Notes under the pieces: model-generated | Seen by the model: only the letters and a program-made list of their open reading frames with translations | What the model was told of the DNA's origin: nothing | Database searches by the model: none | Source of the DNA: Laguncularia racemosa | Lineage: Eukaryota > Streptophyta > Magnoliopsida > Myrtales > Combretaceae | DNA length: 64,000 nucleotides | Reading direction: 5' to 3' | Assembly (NCBI GenBank): GCA_037954665.1 | Contig: JBBMOL010000149.1 | Span: 434,001-498,000 of the forward strand | Part shown: piece after piece, positions 9,718 through 22,385 of the stretch | Numbering within the stretch: position 1 is the stretch's first letter | Layout: each line of letters opens with the position of its first letter | Position numbers and translations under genes: made by a program

Positions 9718-10560
9718 TGATACGAACTACACCAACGTGTGACGAAACCCAATACCAATACGTTCGGAATTCGCTACCTAAGATGCCAAACACACTAAAG
9801 TGAAAACCGCGACCCAATGTCTATAAGCGAGACAAGAACCTTGGTATAATATGAAGACGCCACAATCGGGATGAAAGACCGATTGATAAGTCAGGATGAA
9901 CGCCATGGAAGAAAAATCCGATAAGTTCTAGATTAGTTCTTTAAAGAACCAAGAAGGAATTCTCTCAAAAAGTGTTTTCAAACTTTTAATATTGTATATT
10001 CTATATTCTAAATGTTCTAAACCCTAGGAGCTTTATATTAGGGTTTACAATTCGTAACAATAAAGGCCCAAAACGACATCACTTCAATAAGTGCGTAAAA
10101 ATAACAAAACAAGACATGAAGGCGGCGTCGAAGATATACACGGCCGTATATTTTGGCCGTGTATAATTCTGTGGAAATTCTTAACAACATACACGACTGT
10201 GTACTTCTAGTCGTGTATCTTTCTGTGAAAATTCCTGATACCATACACGGCCGTGCCTTTGAACCGTGTATGATTCTGTGTAACCTCCAGACTCCTACAT
10301 GGCCATTGCTTGTAAAGACACGCCCTCTTCACCCCGTATCCGATATGACTTATACAAGAGCAAGGGCATTCCCATGGTTGTTCCAATCCTTTCTAACTTC
10401 ATGATTTCTCCAATCCTTTCCGGCTTCATAGACATCCTTTATCAACCCGTTAAGTGCTTCCTTGAATCGTTTCGCTCGATTTCTTGTTATTGGTCCAGGT
10501 GGCACTTCAAGAGGATCCACATTCCAACTTCCGGCTTAGCTCCCATCATGGCTCTCATCA
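9718..10560 (-). repeat. 5' LTR of the CRM-like element (right copy)
   Basis: It is homologous to 4707-5563 and ends CTCTCATCA at 10560. The Pol-tail coding part is present at about 10330-10560, although in the 5' LTR it has no coding role. Immediately beyond it the interrupted Tat pol resumes. Confidence 0.9.
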
Positions 10561-11660
10561 GAAGGCAACTAAAACTTTAATGTACTGAGTAGCTTGGTAC
10601 TCTATAGCAAAGCATATAGCTCGTCTTTCCTTAAATATTTGTACCCCTTAGAAGTTGAGCACCTTTTAAAAGAGCTATATGTCAGAGTCTACAATAACTA
10701 CATAAAGATATACACCTTACCAATCAAGGAACTTTAACTTAGATATTACTAGCCAACAATGGAGAAAGATGTGCAAACAATTGTGCAAAAGTGTGAAAAG
10801 TACCAAAAGCATACCTAAGTTAATAGGCTACCAAGTGATAACCTTTTGCTTATCACTAATCCTTTGCCCTTTACCTAATGGGGACTAGTCATCCTCAGTC
10901 CTTTTCCCAAGGCAATGGGTTAATGCCAATACATTATCATAGAAATGGACTATTTAACTAAGTAAGCAAAAGTTGAAGCAATGACAAAAATAATGGAGAA
11001 AAGTATCAAAGCTTTTGTCCAAAAGTTGGTAATGTGTGAGTTGAACATGTTGTATGCCCTAGTAATAAATTATGAGACTCTATTCAACAATGCTAAGCTC
11101 AAAGAGTCTTATAAAAAATGGGGGGTGAAGATCTATGACACTGGTGGCTCATCCTCAATCCATTAGGTAAGCGAAGGCTACCAACAAGATTATCTTAAAC
11201 AACTTAATGAAAAAAGGTAAACCAAGCTATAGGAAGATAGGCCAACAAACTTCACCATTATCTATGGGAATACTGAACGACCTTGAGAATGACAATAAGG
11301 GAAAGTCCTTTCAACTTAGCCTTTGGAATCAAAGTGGTCTTATTGGTTGAACTCAAGCTCCCCAACCTTAACCTATTAAAGGAGTTATGAGACCAACTAA
11401 ACCTCTACATGGTAACTTACCATCAAAAAGCAGCTAGGTGTAAAAAGAAAGTCAAGCACAAAGCTTTCTGACTTAGAAACCTAGTTTGCCACAAGCTTGA
11501 AGCCACAAGGTCAAGAAAAAGCCAAGGGAAGTTAGCACCCAATTTGGAAGATCTGGTTAGAATCAAGGAAGTATTAAGGCATGGAGCATAAAAGTTAGAA
11601 AGGCTTAATGGACACCTCATGTTAAGAATGTGGAACACAAACAATCTTAGACTATACTAT
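10561..11660 (+). pseudogene. Tat-lineage pol fragment: integrase
   Basis: Translating across several frame changes gives YYWPTMEKDVQTIVQKCEKY (integrase zinc-binding end), a degraded first catalytic segment, IIEMDYLTK, then NNAKLKESYKKWGVKIYDTG (region of the second catalytic Asp, itself lost). Further on, LPNL/NLLKEL and LETQFATSLKPQGQEK-like segments match the C-terminal half. There are many stops. It is on the same strand and in the same lineage as 3945-4675 and is its downstream part. The stretch expected between them (most of RNase H and the linker) is missing. Confidence 0.75.
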
Positions 11661-12097
11661 AAATGGCTTATGAGTTAGTTTTCTATGTAACACCATTTCA
11701 TCATTAATAAAAATAAAATATAGTTGTACAAGCTTTCATATGATATATGTTCTTTTTTAAGTTTCCCTAATATTCCAAAACATATGCATTTGTAAAAATG
11801 CCAACACTTAGTTGAACCTAAGCAACTAACATGTCACTAAAGTCTCAACCTAACTAAGGTAAATAGAGACAAGAGATCTCTACCTAGCAATAAGTGAATG
11901 AGACACTTGATCCTTTTCAGGTTATGCCAGTTAGACTCGTATCTTAAATCGACAAAGTAGGATACCTTTACCAACTAAGCTTACGTATAAATGTCAAAGT
12001 TGCTCCCAAGAGGAAAAATGATCCATAGTAACATCAATACGAAGTCATTCCAAATAAGCTGAAGTCTAGTTAACAAATGTGTAATTGTAAATACAAA

Positions 12098-12133
<36 letters not shown>

Positions 12134-13459
12134 GTATATTTATCTATTATACTTTAGTCTAAGGGTAAATAAATAAATACTTAAGAGTTATAGGGGCAAT
12201 TGGTCTTTTCTTGGAAAAAGTATATAAACCTGTTTAATCTATGGTTTCCTTCCTTTTCCCTCATTTGCGCAGTTATAACCTAAGAGACCCTATCAGAAAT
12301 TCACAAGGAGATTTAGCGAACACCCACAAAATCCACCTTAAATTATCAAGTAAGAATTTTGGTAAACATTACATTTATTCTAATGATTGAAATTGTTGAT
12401 TTAAGTAAATGGTAATACTTATAGTTAGAATTTAAAATAAAGAACAAGACAACAAGGACATGGAATCAAGCGAATTGTGGATCCCGATCACAATCCAAAT
12501 CAACTAAGTATACAAGACTCAAATTATGCTAGAATCAGTAAATGCATTAATCAATTAGGCTTAAAATCATAGAAATTAAGCTTAGGAACAAATTTGGAGA
12601 AAGGGAATAAAGCTTCGTGATGAACAGTGTGTACATGGTTAGATACACGCTTATGTACTTGCCCATGTATAAACACAAGTGTGTACAGTAAGGTACATAG
12701 ATGAAAGACACACTTGTGTATTTGAGCGTGTCAAAATTACAAAATCTACAAAAAGGTATGTTTCACAAAAAGATATGATTCACAAAAAGATACATAGCCA
12801 CTAGCACAGTCATACTCTAGCTTGTGTTCCTCTACATGGCTTCTCACATGACCGTGTTGACTTGGAATACTCATACTTTGATTCTATTTTGTATTTTCAT
12901 AATTCTAAACTAAGATAAATGCATGCTAAGACCTCGAGAAGGGAATTATACAACTAGAATATACCTAATCAATTAGTAAACCTAGATTAATTATATAATA
13001 GAACTAAATTTAGTCTTTTATAATTTACAAGCTTAAATCCCTTTCCTAGTGATACAAGAGACTATAGTAGGAGCACCCTTCCAAGTACGTATTTATCGTG
13101 TTTTGTTGCTTGTGATTGTTAGTGTAGTTTGTATAATGAATTTAAATGTTATATGAGCAAAACGTGTATGTTGCTTATACTTGGCTCGGCTTAGGAGCCA
13201 ACAATGGCAGATCCTTAGGAAGCATTCCAATTATCAGTATGCCGTGTTGTCCCTAGTAGAGCTATGTATCAAGATAATCTCGAGTAGATTAAAGTTAGAC
13301 AAGGCTTACAGTAATAGTTTCCATTAGGATTATATATATGTAAATATTATATATGTAATAAGGTTATGAATACCTCTGTATTATATGTTCATTAATTAAA
13401 AATAATAATCCAATGACTTGATATGTTAATTAATTATTCCATTAGGAATAACAGGCGGC
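11661..13459. other. non-coding, probable 3' part of the old Tat element; (TA)n at 12101-12130
   Basis: No coding frame is recognisable. It contains a pure TA microsatellite (12101-12130), a TATA-like GTATATAAACC at about 12220 followed by pyrimidine-rich sequence (possible LTR promoter), and a stretch near 12620-12730 with repeated GTGTAC/GTGTATT words resembling the palindrome-rich part of CRM-like LTRs. The LTR limits could not be set. From 13080 to 13459 I see nothing specific. Confidence 0.4.
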
Positions 13460-15251
13460 AGTTTTCATTAAATGAATAACTTCATGGGTCGGCTTTGGCT
13501 CCTACAAAGGCTGAGTCTTGGAAAGGTATTTTGTGTTGGGAGCACCTGCAGAGGTTTTGCCCTTATCCTTTCCAGGCACTGCCACCATAGGTTGGATCGC
13601 CTAGACCAGCTTGGTATCTTTGATCACTATCCCGTTAGCTTTATTCTTGGGGGTATCCTCTTCAAACCCATGGCTGTAATGACAAAAGAAATATGATTAG
13701 GAGAAAAAATTAAAGATACTGAAGCAGTACCGAGCACAAGCCCCAAGGGGACCTCATTCCCCAACATCGACGGACAAACAACTCTCCTTTTGCTAGCCCT
13801 CTTCAACACGGCAACAGACGCAGACTTACCTTCGCTCCGCCCTTCCTCAGCAGCATCCCTGAGCATTCTGAGGAACTCGCCCCACGTCCCGTGCGTCAAA
13901 CGGCTCTTTTCTTCTTCTCGTCAGATCGGTCAAGAAGTTAGCCACATGGTGGTCGTTCGACATTAACTCAATAGGCTTCGTCCTGAATGATACGACCTAA
14001 TGTGTCTAGAAGTTCAGCTCATCTCTTGATTTGACCACGACGAACCTGTCCTTCCAGTCATTAACTGAGGACACAAGTCCGATGAAAAGTTTCACACTCC
14101 CATGACTCGCCAAATAGTACCAACCAGGGGAATAATTGGACCGCTTCAAGAAGTAGAAGTGCTTAAGCAACTATACTGTGGGACATAGATGATAGGATTC
14201 ACAAATCGCCTCGGATGCAACCAGCAACCTATAGACTTTCGGCACGAGTTGGCACAGGTTCATGCAGTGGTAGTTGAAAAATTACTTTTGGAAATTTGAG
14301 AGAAGGGCAGCCACAGCTCGAGCTCAAAATAAATATAAACACAAAAGCAGTTACCACCATCAAAGCAACCCTCTGATGTTCTCGTGCCTATTAAAAAACC
14401 CAAACATCGAGCAAAAATCCACAGTACAGCCATGCTAAATCAATTTCCTCCATTGTCAATATACTTGCTACCCCATATCGAATCAGAGGTAATAGGCCCG
14501 TTGTAGACGGGGACTATCAGTTTTCTATCCTCTAATTTGTCAAGGTAAACATCGCCCACTGCCGCTTCGCAATCCTCATACAGCCCCCTTCTAGAAGTTT
14601 GACTCTCTTCTCTATTCTGCGCTGCGAGCACTCGATCGCTAAGAATTTGCCCTTCTAATTCTTAGTCGAGGAGTCCAGCCCCTCGAGCAACCTTACTTTG
14701 CCCCGACCCTGGAAATGCCACCACTGAGTGCTTTTATTGATGGCATAGAAATGTCTGAAGAGTTGCATCACCGGCCTCACCCTGATCAGCCCCCAAACGC
14801 CACCATGATCTTCACTACATTCAACGCCAGTTAAACTGACACGACGGTGGTTGAGAATGGCCTTCACGAAATTTGAGAATGGACCCTGCAACCCGAACAC
14901 AGAATGACGCTCATAGACGCAAAAACAGGGCTCTTGTAATGGCATCGTCCTTTCGTTAAGGAAAGCAGCATGCATAATCCAACCGTCGCAAAATGAATAG
15001 AATCATTTCCTGAAGCCATCAGCGGCCTCCTTGTCCAAAGTGTTCGTTGCTCCGGCCGGCGACAGTTTGTTATCAGTCCTCCCAAAACAAATTCACAAAG
15101 CCAATTTCCTCCCTTCCCCATTAGGGTACACATCCTCAGCAAATTGAGGGATCGAAGCACCATCGACATTCTCGAATATCCACTATTCCACCTCCTCATA
15201 TATCATATCTTCTTCTGTTGTTGCTGCTGCTGCTGTTGTCACCGAAACCAT
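13460..15251 (-). pseudogene. gag-like pseudogene(s) with two PF04195-like modules
   Basis: A minus-strand frame opens with ATG at 15251 (MVSVTTAAAATTEEDMIYEE) and is then broken by stops and frameshifts. Around 14930-14660 it reads FSNFVKAILNHRRV ... VMQLFRHFYAINKSTQWW ... GKVRLLEGLDSS. This pattern matches the plant 'putative gypsy type transposon' domain (PF04195) found in Tat-associated gag-like proteins. A second stretch at about 14330-14030 repeats the pattern: FFNYHCMNLCQL ... LLKHFYFLKRS, SPGWYYLASHGSVKLFIGL, VNDWKDRF. Downstream (13899-13627) is a basic, low-complexity tail. Two separate fragments joined by rearrangement, or a true internal duplication, are both possible. Confidence 0.6.
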
Positions 15252-15679
15252 GGGAGTAATAAAGCTTCAAAAAGTCAAAGAAGGGGATAAATGTTCTTAA
15301 GTGATTCGAAAAGTGTTGAAAAAGGAAGGCTTAGAGATTTTAGAGGATCTAAGAAATAAGGTTGAAGTAATTTCTAAAGCTGCAAGTTTCCTATTTATTG
15401 CACCTTGGATCATGCAAAACAACGATTTGTTGAAAAAGTCACTGAAAAGGCTCTAAAAAGACGTAATAAGCGACTAACATTGTCATACGACCCAAAAATG
15501 CACAGAAAAATTCATAGCCGACCACGTGTCCCAATTCAAATTTAGACGAGCCAAATTGATTGCTCCGTTACGGTGGAAGTATAATTGCTCCTAATCCTTG
15601 CTCAAAACGCGTCCTTCACATTAAATGCATACGCATGCAAAAACAAATCAAACTATGCTTCATTATACACTCCAAACAA

Positions 15680-16650
15680 TTGAAATGCCAAAATTAACAA
15701 GTGACAAGAGCGAGGCTTAGATCACTTGACTTAGTGCTTGATAAATTGCTTAGAATACCTCATCATCTCAACTTGGCTTGGGGGGACAGGGAAGGGCTCA
15801 AATCATCTAACCCAATTGCACAGCAAGCCTCCCCAAACCGAAATATCATGCTACTCACGCTCATATCCAAGTCAGCTCAGTATTCATTCAAGCCTTGTAG
15901 CCGCTCACTCTCAAGTCCATTTCAGCTCGGCAAATGTTCAAGCATTACTACTACTCAAACTCCTTTAAATCAGCTCACCTCACCCAACCACTCGGCCAAT
16001 CAAATTCTATGCTGGTCACCTCAACCCATGCGAGGTCAACTATACATCAGAACAATCAACAATTAGTTAAGTTAATCTTCAGGTCAATTTCTCACCCGGA
16101 GACCAAGCATCATAACTGAAATGCTCGGCTCAACTTGTACTTGGAGTACGGATCCATCCAGCCTCCTTGCTGACTAGTTGACAACAAATGTTATAAGTAT
16201 ATTTTAACTTTGAGCCTCCAATCACTTACTTAGCCCATGAAGCCCGCTAAGCTTACAAGTACTATTCAAAAGGATATTTCCTAACAAGTAGCAAGCCTTA
16301 CATTCTATTCAAACACTTTAAAATATTCAATTAGTAGAAGGGTTTTTTTTTATATGTCACCATCCTAATACTTAACTATAACTATAAAAGGCCCTTAAGG
16401 CCTACTTTATAAATGACTAGAAACTTTTTACTTTAATTGATATTATTGGTTGAACCTTTTTCACTATTTTTACACTTTTCTTATTCTTTATTGACTTGAG
16501 TATCAGAGTGTATGCATTAGAGTAACCTTTAGCACTCTCTTAGTTCACATTTACTCTTTTGTAGGCCTTATATAAGCTCACTTTCAAACCCACAAATTTA
16601 GGAGAATTTCCACCAACAACACCTTTCCTTTTATTTATCTTGTTAAGCAC
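15680..16650 (+). repeat. probable Tat-type LTR remnant
   Basis: Near the right end TTGACTTGAGTATCAGAGTG (about 16491-16510) resembles the conserved transcription-start/U5 segment of Tat-type LTRs. A TATA-like ACTATAAAAGGCCC lies about 110 bases upstream (near 16380), and GGAGAATTTCCACCAACAAC near 16600 looks like an LTR end. The left limit is uncertain. Small open frames at 15701-16119 have no recognisable product. Orientation is opposite to the gag-like frames at 13460-15251. Confidence 0.4.
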
Positions 16651-19379
16651 TTTATTTACCTTCATCATGCATTTTAGAGTACCCTAGATTTTATGATTAA
16701 AATATAAATGCTAAATTACAAAATTTGATGCAAATTATGAATAGAAATCAAATTTAATATACGTTAGATTATGATGTAGAAATTATAGTTGGAATTTAAG
16801 GACCATAAATATCGACTTTAAAAAAATCAAAACCTAGGCCTATCTAAACCTTTAAAATAGGTACTTTAGTCCCCATTCACACCTTATTCCAATAAGACAT
16901 TACTTGCCATGTATGGAAAGACCAAGAGAGATCATACTAAATATAGTTTTGTACACCGGTAGTTTCTTTTACAATTTTAGTTACCTAAATAAAAATTTAA
17001 AGTGATTTATCCAAAAAAACAAAAGCTAAAATATGAATTTTTCATGTTTCTAATGGAGGATAAAAGGAGTATGCTCTACTCTTAACTGTGATGCAAGAAA
17101 ATTATGGTAAACAATATTAATATTATATATGCTAAGGAAATCATCACGAGATAAAAGATTAATCTTAAAAATAATAAACTTAGAGAAGATAAATCAATAG
17201 CCTTACACCACCAAATAATTTATCGATTGCCTCACACTATTGTATAGTTTTTTATGGTCTCACACCATCATCAAATTGTATAGTATCACACCACAATAAG
17301 ATTTATGATGGTTTGACACAATTAGGCAAAGAGGCATTAACACCAATTTGAGAAAAAGTAATTTTTCCATTCAAAATCTAAACAATGAAGGATATTCATA
17401 TTGACAAGGACAAATATGAATCTTGCAACATTAACTCAATCTAACTATTATGAAATAACCACTCTTATAAGGAAATTAATGGAAAGAAAACTATGAAGAG
17501 TTTTTTTTTTTTTAGTCAGTAGTACAACAAGGAGGGAAGATTCAAATCTAGCCCTTCTTTTTGGGATTCTAGCATTCATAATACTATATTACAAAGTCTT
17601 AGTTATGAAGAGTTAATATTTTATAAATAACAAAACAAAATAAACCCTAAAGTTGCAAATCTAATCAAATTAACAATAGTAATAAAGTACAATCTTAATC
17701 TATCCCCAGTTAAATAAAACCAAATAATATCTATGTAATGATACTATTATCACATGATAGCTCACCATGATCATCCCCATTAGTTGCCTATGAATAAATC
17801 CAACCTTAGTTGCCTATGAAACTCGGCAAAACAAGAAATTTTAAAATTGAATCCAATCTTACAAAAAATCACCTTTTAGTGAACAATTATTTTTTTTTAG
17901 GAGGCTTTTGATATAATTTAGGAATTCTTAAGTTTTAATCTAAACTCATGAAAATAAAAAAAAGTAAATGAATAAGAATCAAAGACTCAAATATGTTTTC
18001 CAAATTGAATATGTGCTAATAATTAATATTAATAAAGTATTTTAAATTGAAAATTTGATATGAAGAGTTTTGGAATATATACTAATGTGTTGGGATCCAA
18101 AATTAGAAAGGTAAATTTGGATTGTTGAACCTTGGGTGTTCAATTTATATTTATGAAAGGAAAAAACAATTTAGTTAAACTTTTGTGGATCATTTATGGA
18201 GGAATCTACTAAAATAATACTGTTTTTTAAAACAAATTTGCAAAATAGAATAACCAAAAAAATTATTCCAATAGGTTTTAAAGTTGTGGACCTAAAGTGC
18301 ACCTTCAATTTAGCCAATTTTGACAAAACTGAAGGCATAAACCATATTTGCGTTTTCAACAATTTGCTAAATTTTTTTTATAACTTTAAAATCAATGTTT
18401 ATAATTTTTAAAATTATGATTTTTTTTTTTACTGTTGATATGTGAACTTTTGATTTTTTAAAAAAAATTAATTTGAGAAAAGTTATCATTGGAAAAAAAA
18501 AATCAAAAATCTTGCAAAGAAAATCATAAACAAACTTTGTGAAAAGAATTATAAAAAATTCTTAGAAACAATTGTTAAAAGAAATGTGAAAGCATAGCTA
18601 TAAAAATAGGGGGAAAAATTATTAGACAATGTTAATAAATTTATCGATTTCAAATATTAATTGACATCAATGATAAATTTCATAAAAGATTTACATATCA
18701 AATAGACAAGAAAAGATAGTATCCTATCCCCTATTATTCCTTCTTCTAGTGAATTGTCCTGATAGTCGAAAAAATACATTTGTAAGCTCTTTTGACGACA
18801 TTGAATGTGGAGTTAAAGGAGCTTGTGACTCCTTTATTGGATGATGCTAGGGGTATCATCAAAGTACCAAGGAGATACTGGACTCCAATCTATAACGTGT
18901 TGCAAAGATTCACCCTGATACATTAGTTATTTACCAAAGCGTCTCTTTTGCGAAGCAGTTGGTGTAAGGATAAGACTATTGATGGAGTGACATATGTGCT
19001 AGACATTGAGGCTTAGTTGTTGTACATAATGTTAGAATCTGATGGAAATTATTGGTCTTGTATTGGATATTCATGTACCTCGACCCGATTTTGGGGTCGT
19101 TAACATCCCACAATCCTATGGCATGCAAGAATTGGAAGCTATTGCTAAATGTCAATAGGTTGTGCCTTTGCCTTAACCTCTATACCATGTTACTAGTGAG
19201 CCTGTGGGTATAGTGTTACACACCACCCAACCACCCCCCCCCTCTCCCCGGGGACTCCAAATGGTCATGTATAAATTTAAGACCATGATCAACCAAAGTA
19301 ATAGTTGTGTCATGATCCAATGATAGGTGGATTTGTCTTAATGTATTAGCCTACATGTTATAACGGATTGTAAACTGAA
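16651..19379. other. AT-rich sequence without recognisable gene
   Basis: I see no coding motif. Local features are repeated TCACACCA words at 17195-17325, long A/T runs (17500, 18360-18510), and a C-run near 19233. Short open frames at 18171-18411 overlap on both strands and look like chance. The part near 18760-19100 may be decayed PMD-element sequence, given what follows, but I cannot show this. Confidence 0.4.
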
Positions 19380-20740
19380 TAAGCAACGAATATGCAATGA
19401 ACCACCCAACTAATGTTAATGTTGCATTTACTAAATGTCCAAGAACTGCTCCCGTGCATCCTATATATCGACAATTGATAAATCTACACCACCTCTTGTA
19501 TTCCTTATGCAAACCACAAGGGCCCTCCATGTACACCAACCGGATTGAACGTTCTTCCCATAAGGATATGTACAATGCATGCTGCACTGCCCAATCCACA
19601 TCAACCCTCTCACATAGGTTAATCTGATGAAGCTCTAGTTGTGTGATCACATGCTATGAAATATATTAAAACCCCCCAAACTGCCTAGCAACATGATCAG
19701 AATAATGCCACTCGACTATGTGGAAACATAAGAGTAGCACTCAAGCAATCCAAATGTTTCTACCTACTCTGCAGAATGATGGTAGGATGTGAATTAGATT
19801 GCCAACATATGGCTCCCACTTAACTTAAAGAGTAGGAAGTAAGATTCATTGATAACAATGAATATGATGAAATGGAAAAAAAAAATGGTTAAAGAAACAC
19901 TTGCTCATCATTCTACTTGTCAAGAACATCTCAATATGCAACAACTACATGGGTCAGTGATGCTGAGTGTCCAAGTGCATCTTCTAGCATGCCGCCAAAG
20001 GAGCTTCAGCCTCTATAATCAATCCATGCCAGCTGAGGGGCTCTATATGTGGGAATCTATCCCATTCCCAAACCTATAAAAGTATTGTAGACCCTCCACT
20101 CTCACGAGCTGACGAGGATGATGTAACATAAAGCTAGCGATACAACTAGGCTAGACATGTGAACCCCCAACTATACATCCCAACCACGTTAAAATGCTCT
20201 AATAGAGACAAAAACATGCTGTGGATGAGGGAGCTAGATTTATCAGTAAAGATAAATCTCCCAAGCAACTATAATATATACACATGCATATGGCTCTAAA
20301 CTTGCTCTCCATTGACGTAGGCTAAAAGGACCTAGTATATATCATAAAGCCACATCATGCTAATGCGACCCCCCTACTGGTAGACCTCAACTTTATCCCC
20401 AACAATCTATCACATGTTGCAACCCAATCTAGGAAACTACCCCCTGTCATTACTTGATCATCGATTGGGAGGCTTAGTTGGACCTCAACATCATGCATGG
20501 TGATAGTGAACTCCCTAATTGGTATGTGAAATGTGTGCATCTTTGGCCTTCACTAGTTAACTAAGGCAATTATCATATTTCAATCCAGTTGTATGAATGG
20601 TAGGCGACTCACACCTTAATGTCTTGCTAAATGCACAAGTGGCTCCATTCGGCGATCTAAGAAGATAATGTTCTCATCGTGACGAAGTGATAACTCATGT
20701 CGTCGAACGGCAAGCCAAGATTGATCCTAAAATTTAAGAA
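19380..20740 (-). pseudogene. plant mobile domain (PMD/MAIN-like) pseudogene
   Basis: The minus-strand translation, with several frame changes and stops, follows the plant mobile domain (PF10536) almost end to end. It reads WLAVRRHELSLRHDENI, then SRLPFIQLD, HTFHIPIREFTITMHDVEVQ, LSLPIDDQVMTGG, FLDWVATCDRLLGI, GRFIFTDKSSSLIHSMF and LLEHFNVVGMYSWG. Near the end it reads CERVDVDWAVQHALYISLWE, the usual VDW...Y...W block. PMD proteins derive from or travel with plant transposons; MAIN and MAIL1 are host versions. The many lesions make this a decayed transposon copy rather than a host MAIN gene. Confidence 0.75.
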
Positions 20741-20989
20741 GTGAAATGTTGTACTATTAACAATAGAACATAAAGTAATCACCAAGTTAAATGTCGTTTA
20801 CCTCTTCATCCCAGATGGCTTGTGATTGATGTCTTTCCTACTACATCAAAATAAAACGATTGAATGGTTCAGCTCCATCTATTATGCATAAAAAAAAACA
20901 ATAAAAAAAACAAAACATGTTAGCATTAATATCAAAATAATGTTATGATAGTTTAAATAATAACCTAAATTTATACATGTACAATTAAT

Positions 20990-21860
20990 AAGACAATTTT
21001 ACTAATTAATTTTTTTAATGATTAATTAATAGCAAATTAAGGGTTAATTAATAAAAAATTAATGATTAATTAACAAAAAATTAATTTTTATGACAATTTT
21101 ACAACAATAAACAAACATATTACATCATTATGCTAATACAAAATTTTTACTAATTAATTTTTTAACAATTAATTAATAACAAATTAATGATTAATTAACA
21201 AGAAATTAATTGTTATGATAATTTTTACAATAATAAACGAACATGTTACATCATTATGCTAATACAAAATTTTTACTAATTAATTTTTTAACGATTAATT
21301 AATAACAAATTAACGGTTAATTAACAACAAATTAATTTTTAAAATAATTTTTATAATAATAAACCAATATATTACATTTATAATTAATAAGAAATTTTTA
21401 CTAATTATTTTTTAACAATTAATTAAAAACAAATTAATGGTTAATTAATAACAAATTAATGATTAATTAACAACAAATTAATTTTTATGAAAATTTTTAT
21501 AATAATAAATGAACATATTACATCATCATGCTAATACAAATTTTTTACTAATTAATTTTTTAATGATTAATTAATAACAAATTAATGATTAATTAACAAC
21601 AAGTTAACAATTAATTAACAGCAAATTAATTTTTTTTGACAATTTTTACAATAATAAACAAACATATTACATCATCATGATAATACAAAATTTTTACTAA
21701 TTAATTTTTTAACATTTATTAATAAAAAAATTAATGGTTAATTAACAATAAATTAATTTTTACGATAATTTTTATAATAATAAACCAACATATTACATTT
21801 ACAATTAATACAAAATTTTAACTAATTAATTTTTTAATGATTAATTAGCAACAACTATTA
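20990..21860. repeat. AT-rich tandem repeat, about 6 units of 125-150 bp
   Basis: Each unit starts TTTTTACTAATTAATTTTTT, continues with a variable number of ~20-base AACAAATTAATGATTAATT subunits, then a TTTTATAATAATAAAC segment and ATTACATCATCATGCTAAT. Unit starts lie near 20996, 21141, 21268, 21395, 21542, 21691 and 21815 (the last partial). Unit length differs mostly in the number of the inner ~20-base subunits. No coding content. Confidence 0.8.
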
Positions 21861-22352
21861 GTATTTTACTAAAAATAGTGGACTACGAAGAATTTCATTT
21901 AATTTTATGTGGATTGGCAAAAAGTAACATAATAGGAAAAAAATTAAATTTTTTTATTGGAAAAACATACCGAAATATAGCCTAATCAAGCTTTTTCACT
22001 GAAGAAATTGAAAAGATCTCCTATTGATATTTCTACACTCATAGATGTACAAGCTAAACTTGCATAAAAAATAAATTAAGAAAAGAGAAAGTGTGAACCG
22101 TGGAGGAAGAATAAGAATTAAAGAAGAAATATAGATGTATGAATTGAGGAACTAATGAATTGCATTTATAATACAAATTGTCAGTGAAATAATTTTTTTC
22201 TGCATATTCAAGTTCATATGTTGTGGTACTGCATAAATTTGTAGTTTCCCTTTATAATAATTTTTATAATTTTACTGTATAGGTTTGCAATATAAAATGA
22301 AATTATTAAACAGTGGGGGATGTTGCCAAAAAAAAAATTGTCAGAGTAATTT

Positions 22353-22385
22353 ATTGAAGGCGTATATATGGTCTACGCCTTCAAT
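22353..22385. repeat. perfect 12-bp inverted repeat with nearby partial copy
   Basis: ATTGAAGGCGTA (22353-22364), a 9-base loop, then TACGCCTTCAAT (22374-22385). Just downstream a related sequence in inverse order (ATTGAAAGCACAGACCATAT ... CTCCTTCAA, about 22395-22425) gives a larger, imperfect inverted arrangement. It could be the end of a small inverted-repeat transposon or relic sequence associated with the PMD element; it is not a terminator of any gene here. Confidence 0.6.

Larger units (their letters stand above)
4676..10560 (-). mobile_element. CRM-like Ty3/gypsy element with both LTRs, gag deleted
   Basis: Two direct repeats (4676-5563 and 9656/9718-10560) flank minus-strand protease, reverse transcriptase, RNase H and integrase, the order expected for Ty3/gypsy. 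LTR ends are TGAT...ATCA. A polypurine tract lies just inside the left LTR and tRNA-iMet-type primer sites just inside the right one. I assign it to the CRM side of the chromoviruses because the integrase C-terminus (DLPGDYHVSATFNV, LSPFD) has no chromodomain-like end and Pol reads into the 3' LTR. Over the last ~150 bp of the LTRs I count 8 differences, about 5%. The outer 5-base flanks (GTTCT left, GAAGG right) do not match. Confidence 0.9.

Noticed and set aside
15701..16119. Three overlapping plus-strand frames of 60-120 codons
   Set aside because: Low-complexity Ser/Thr/His-rich translations in different frames of a probable LTR; no motif.
19397..19627. Plus-strand frame in the PMD region
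   Set aside because: It is antisense to the VDW...LWE block of the PMD pseudogene.
20990..21860. CRISPR-like array
   Set aside because: Repeats are AT-rich, of variable length and without unique spacers of constant size; the genome is a plant.
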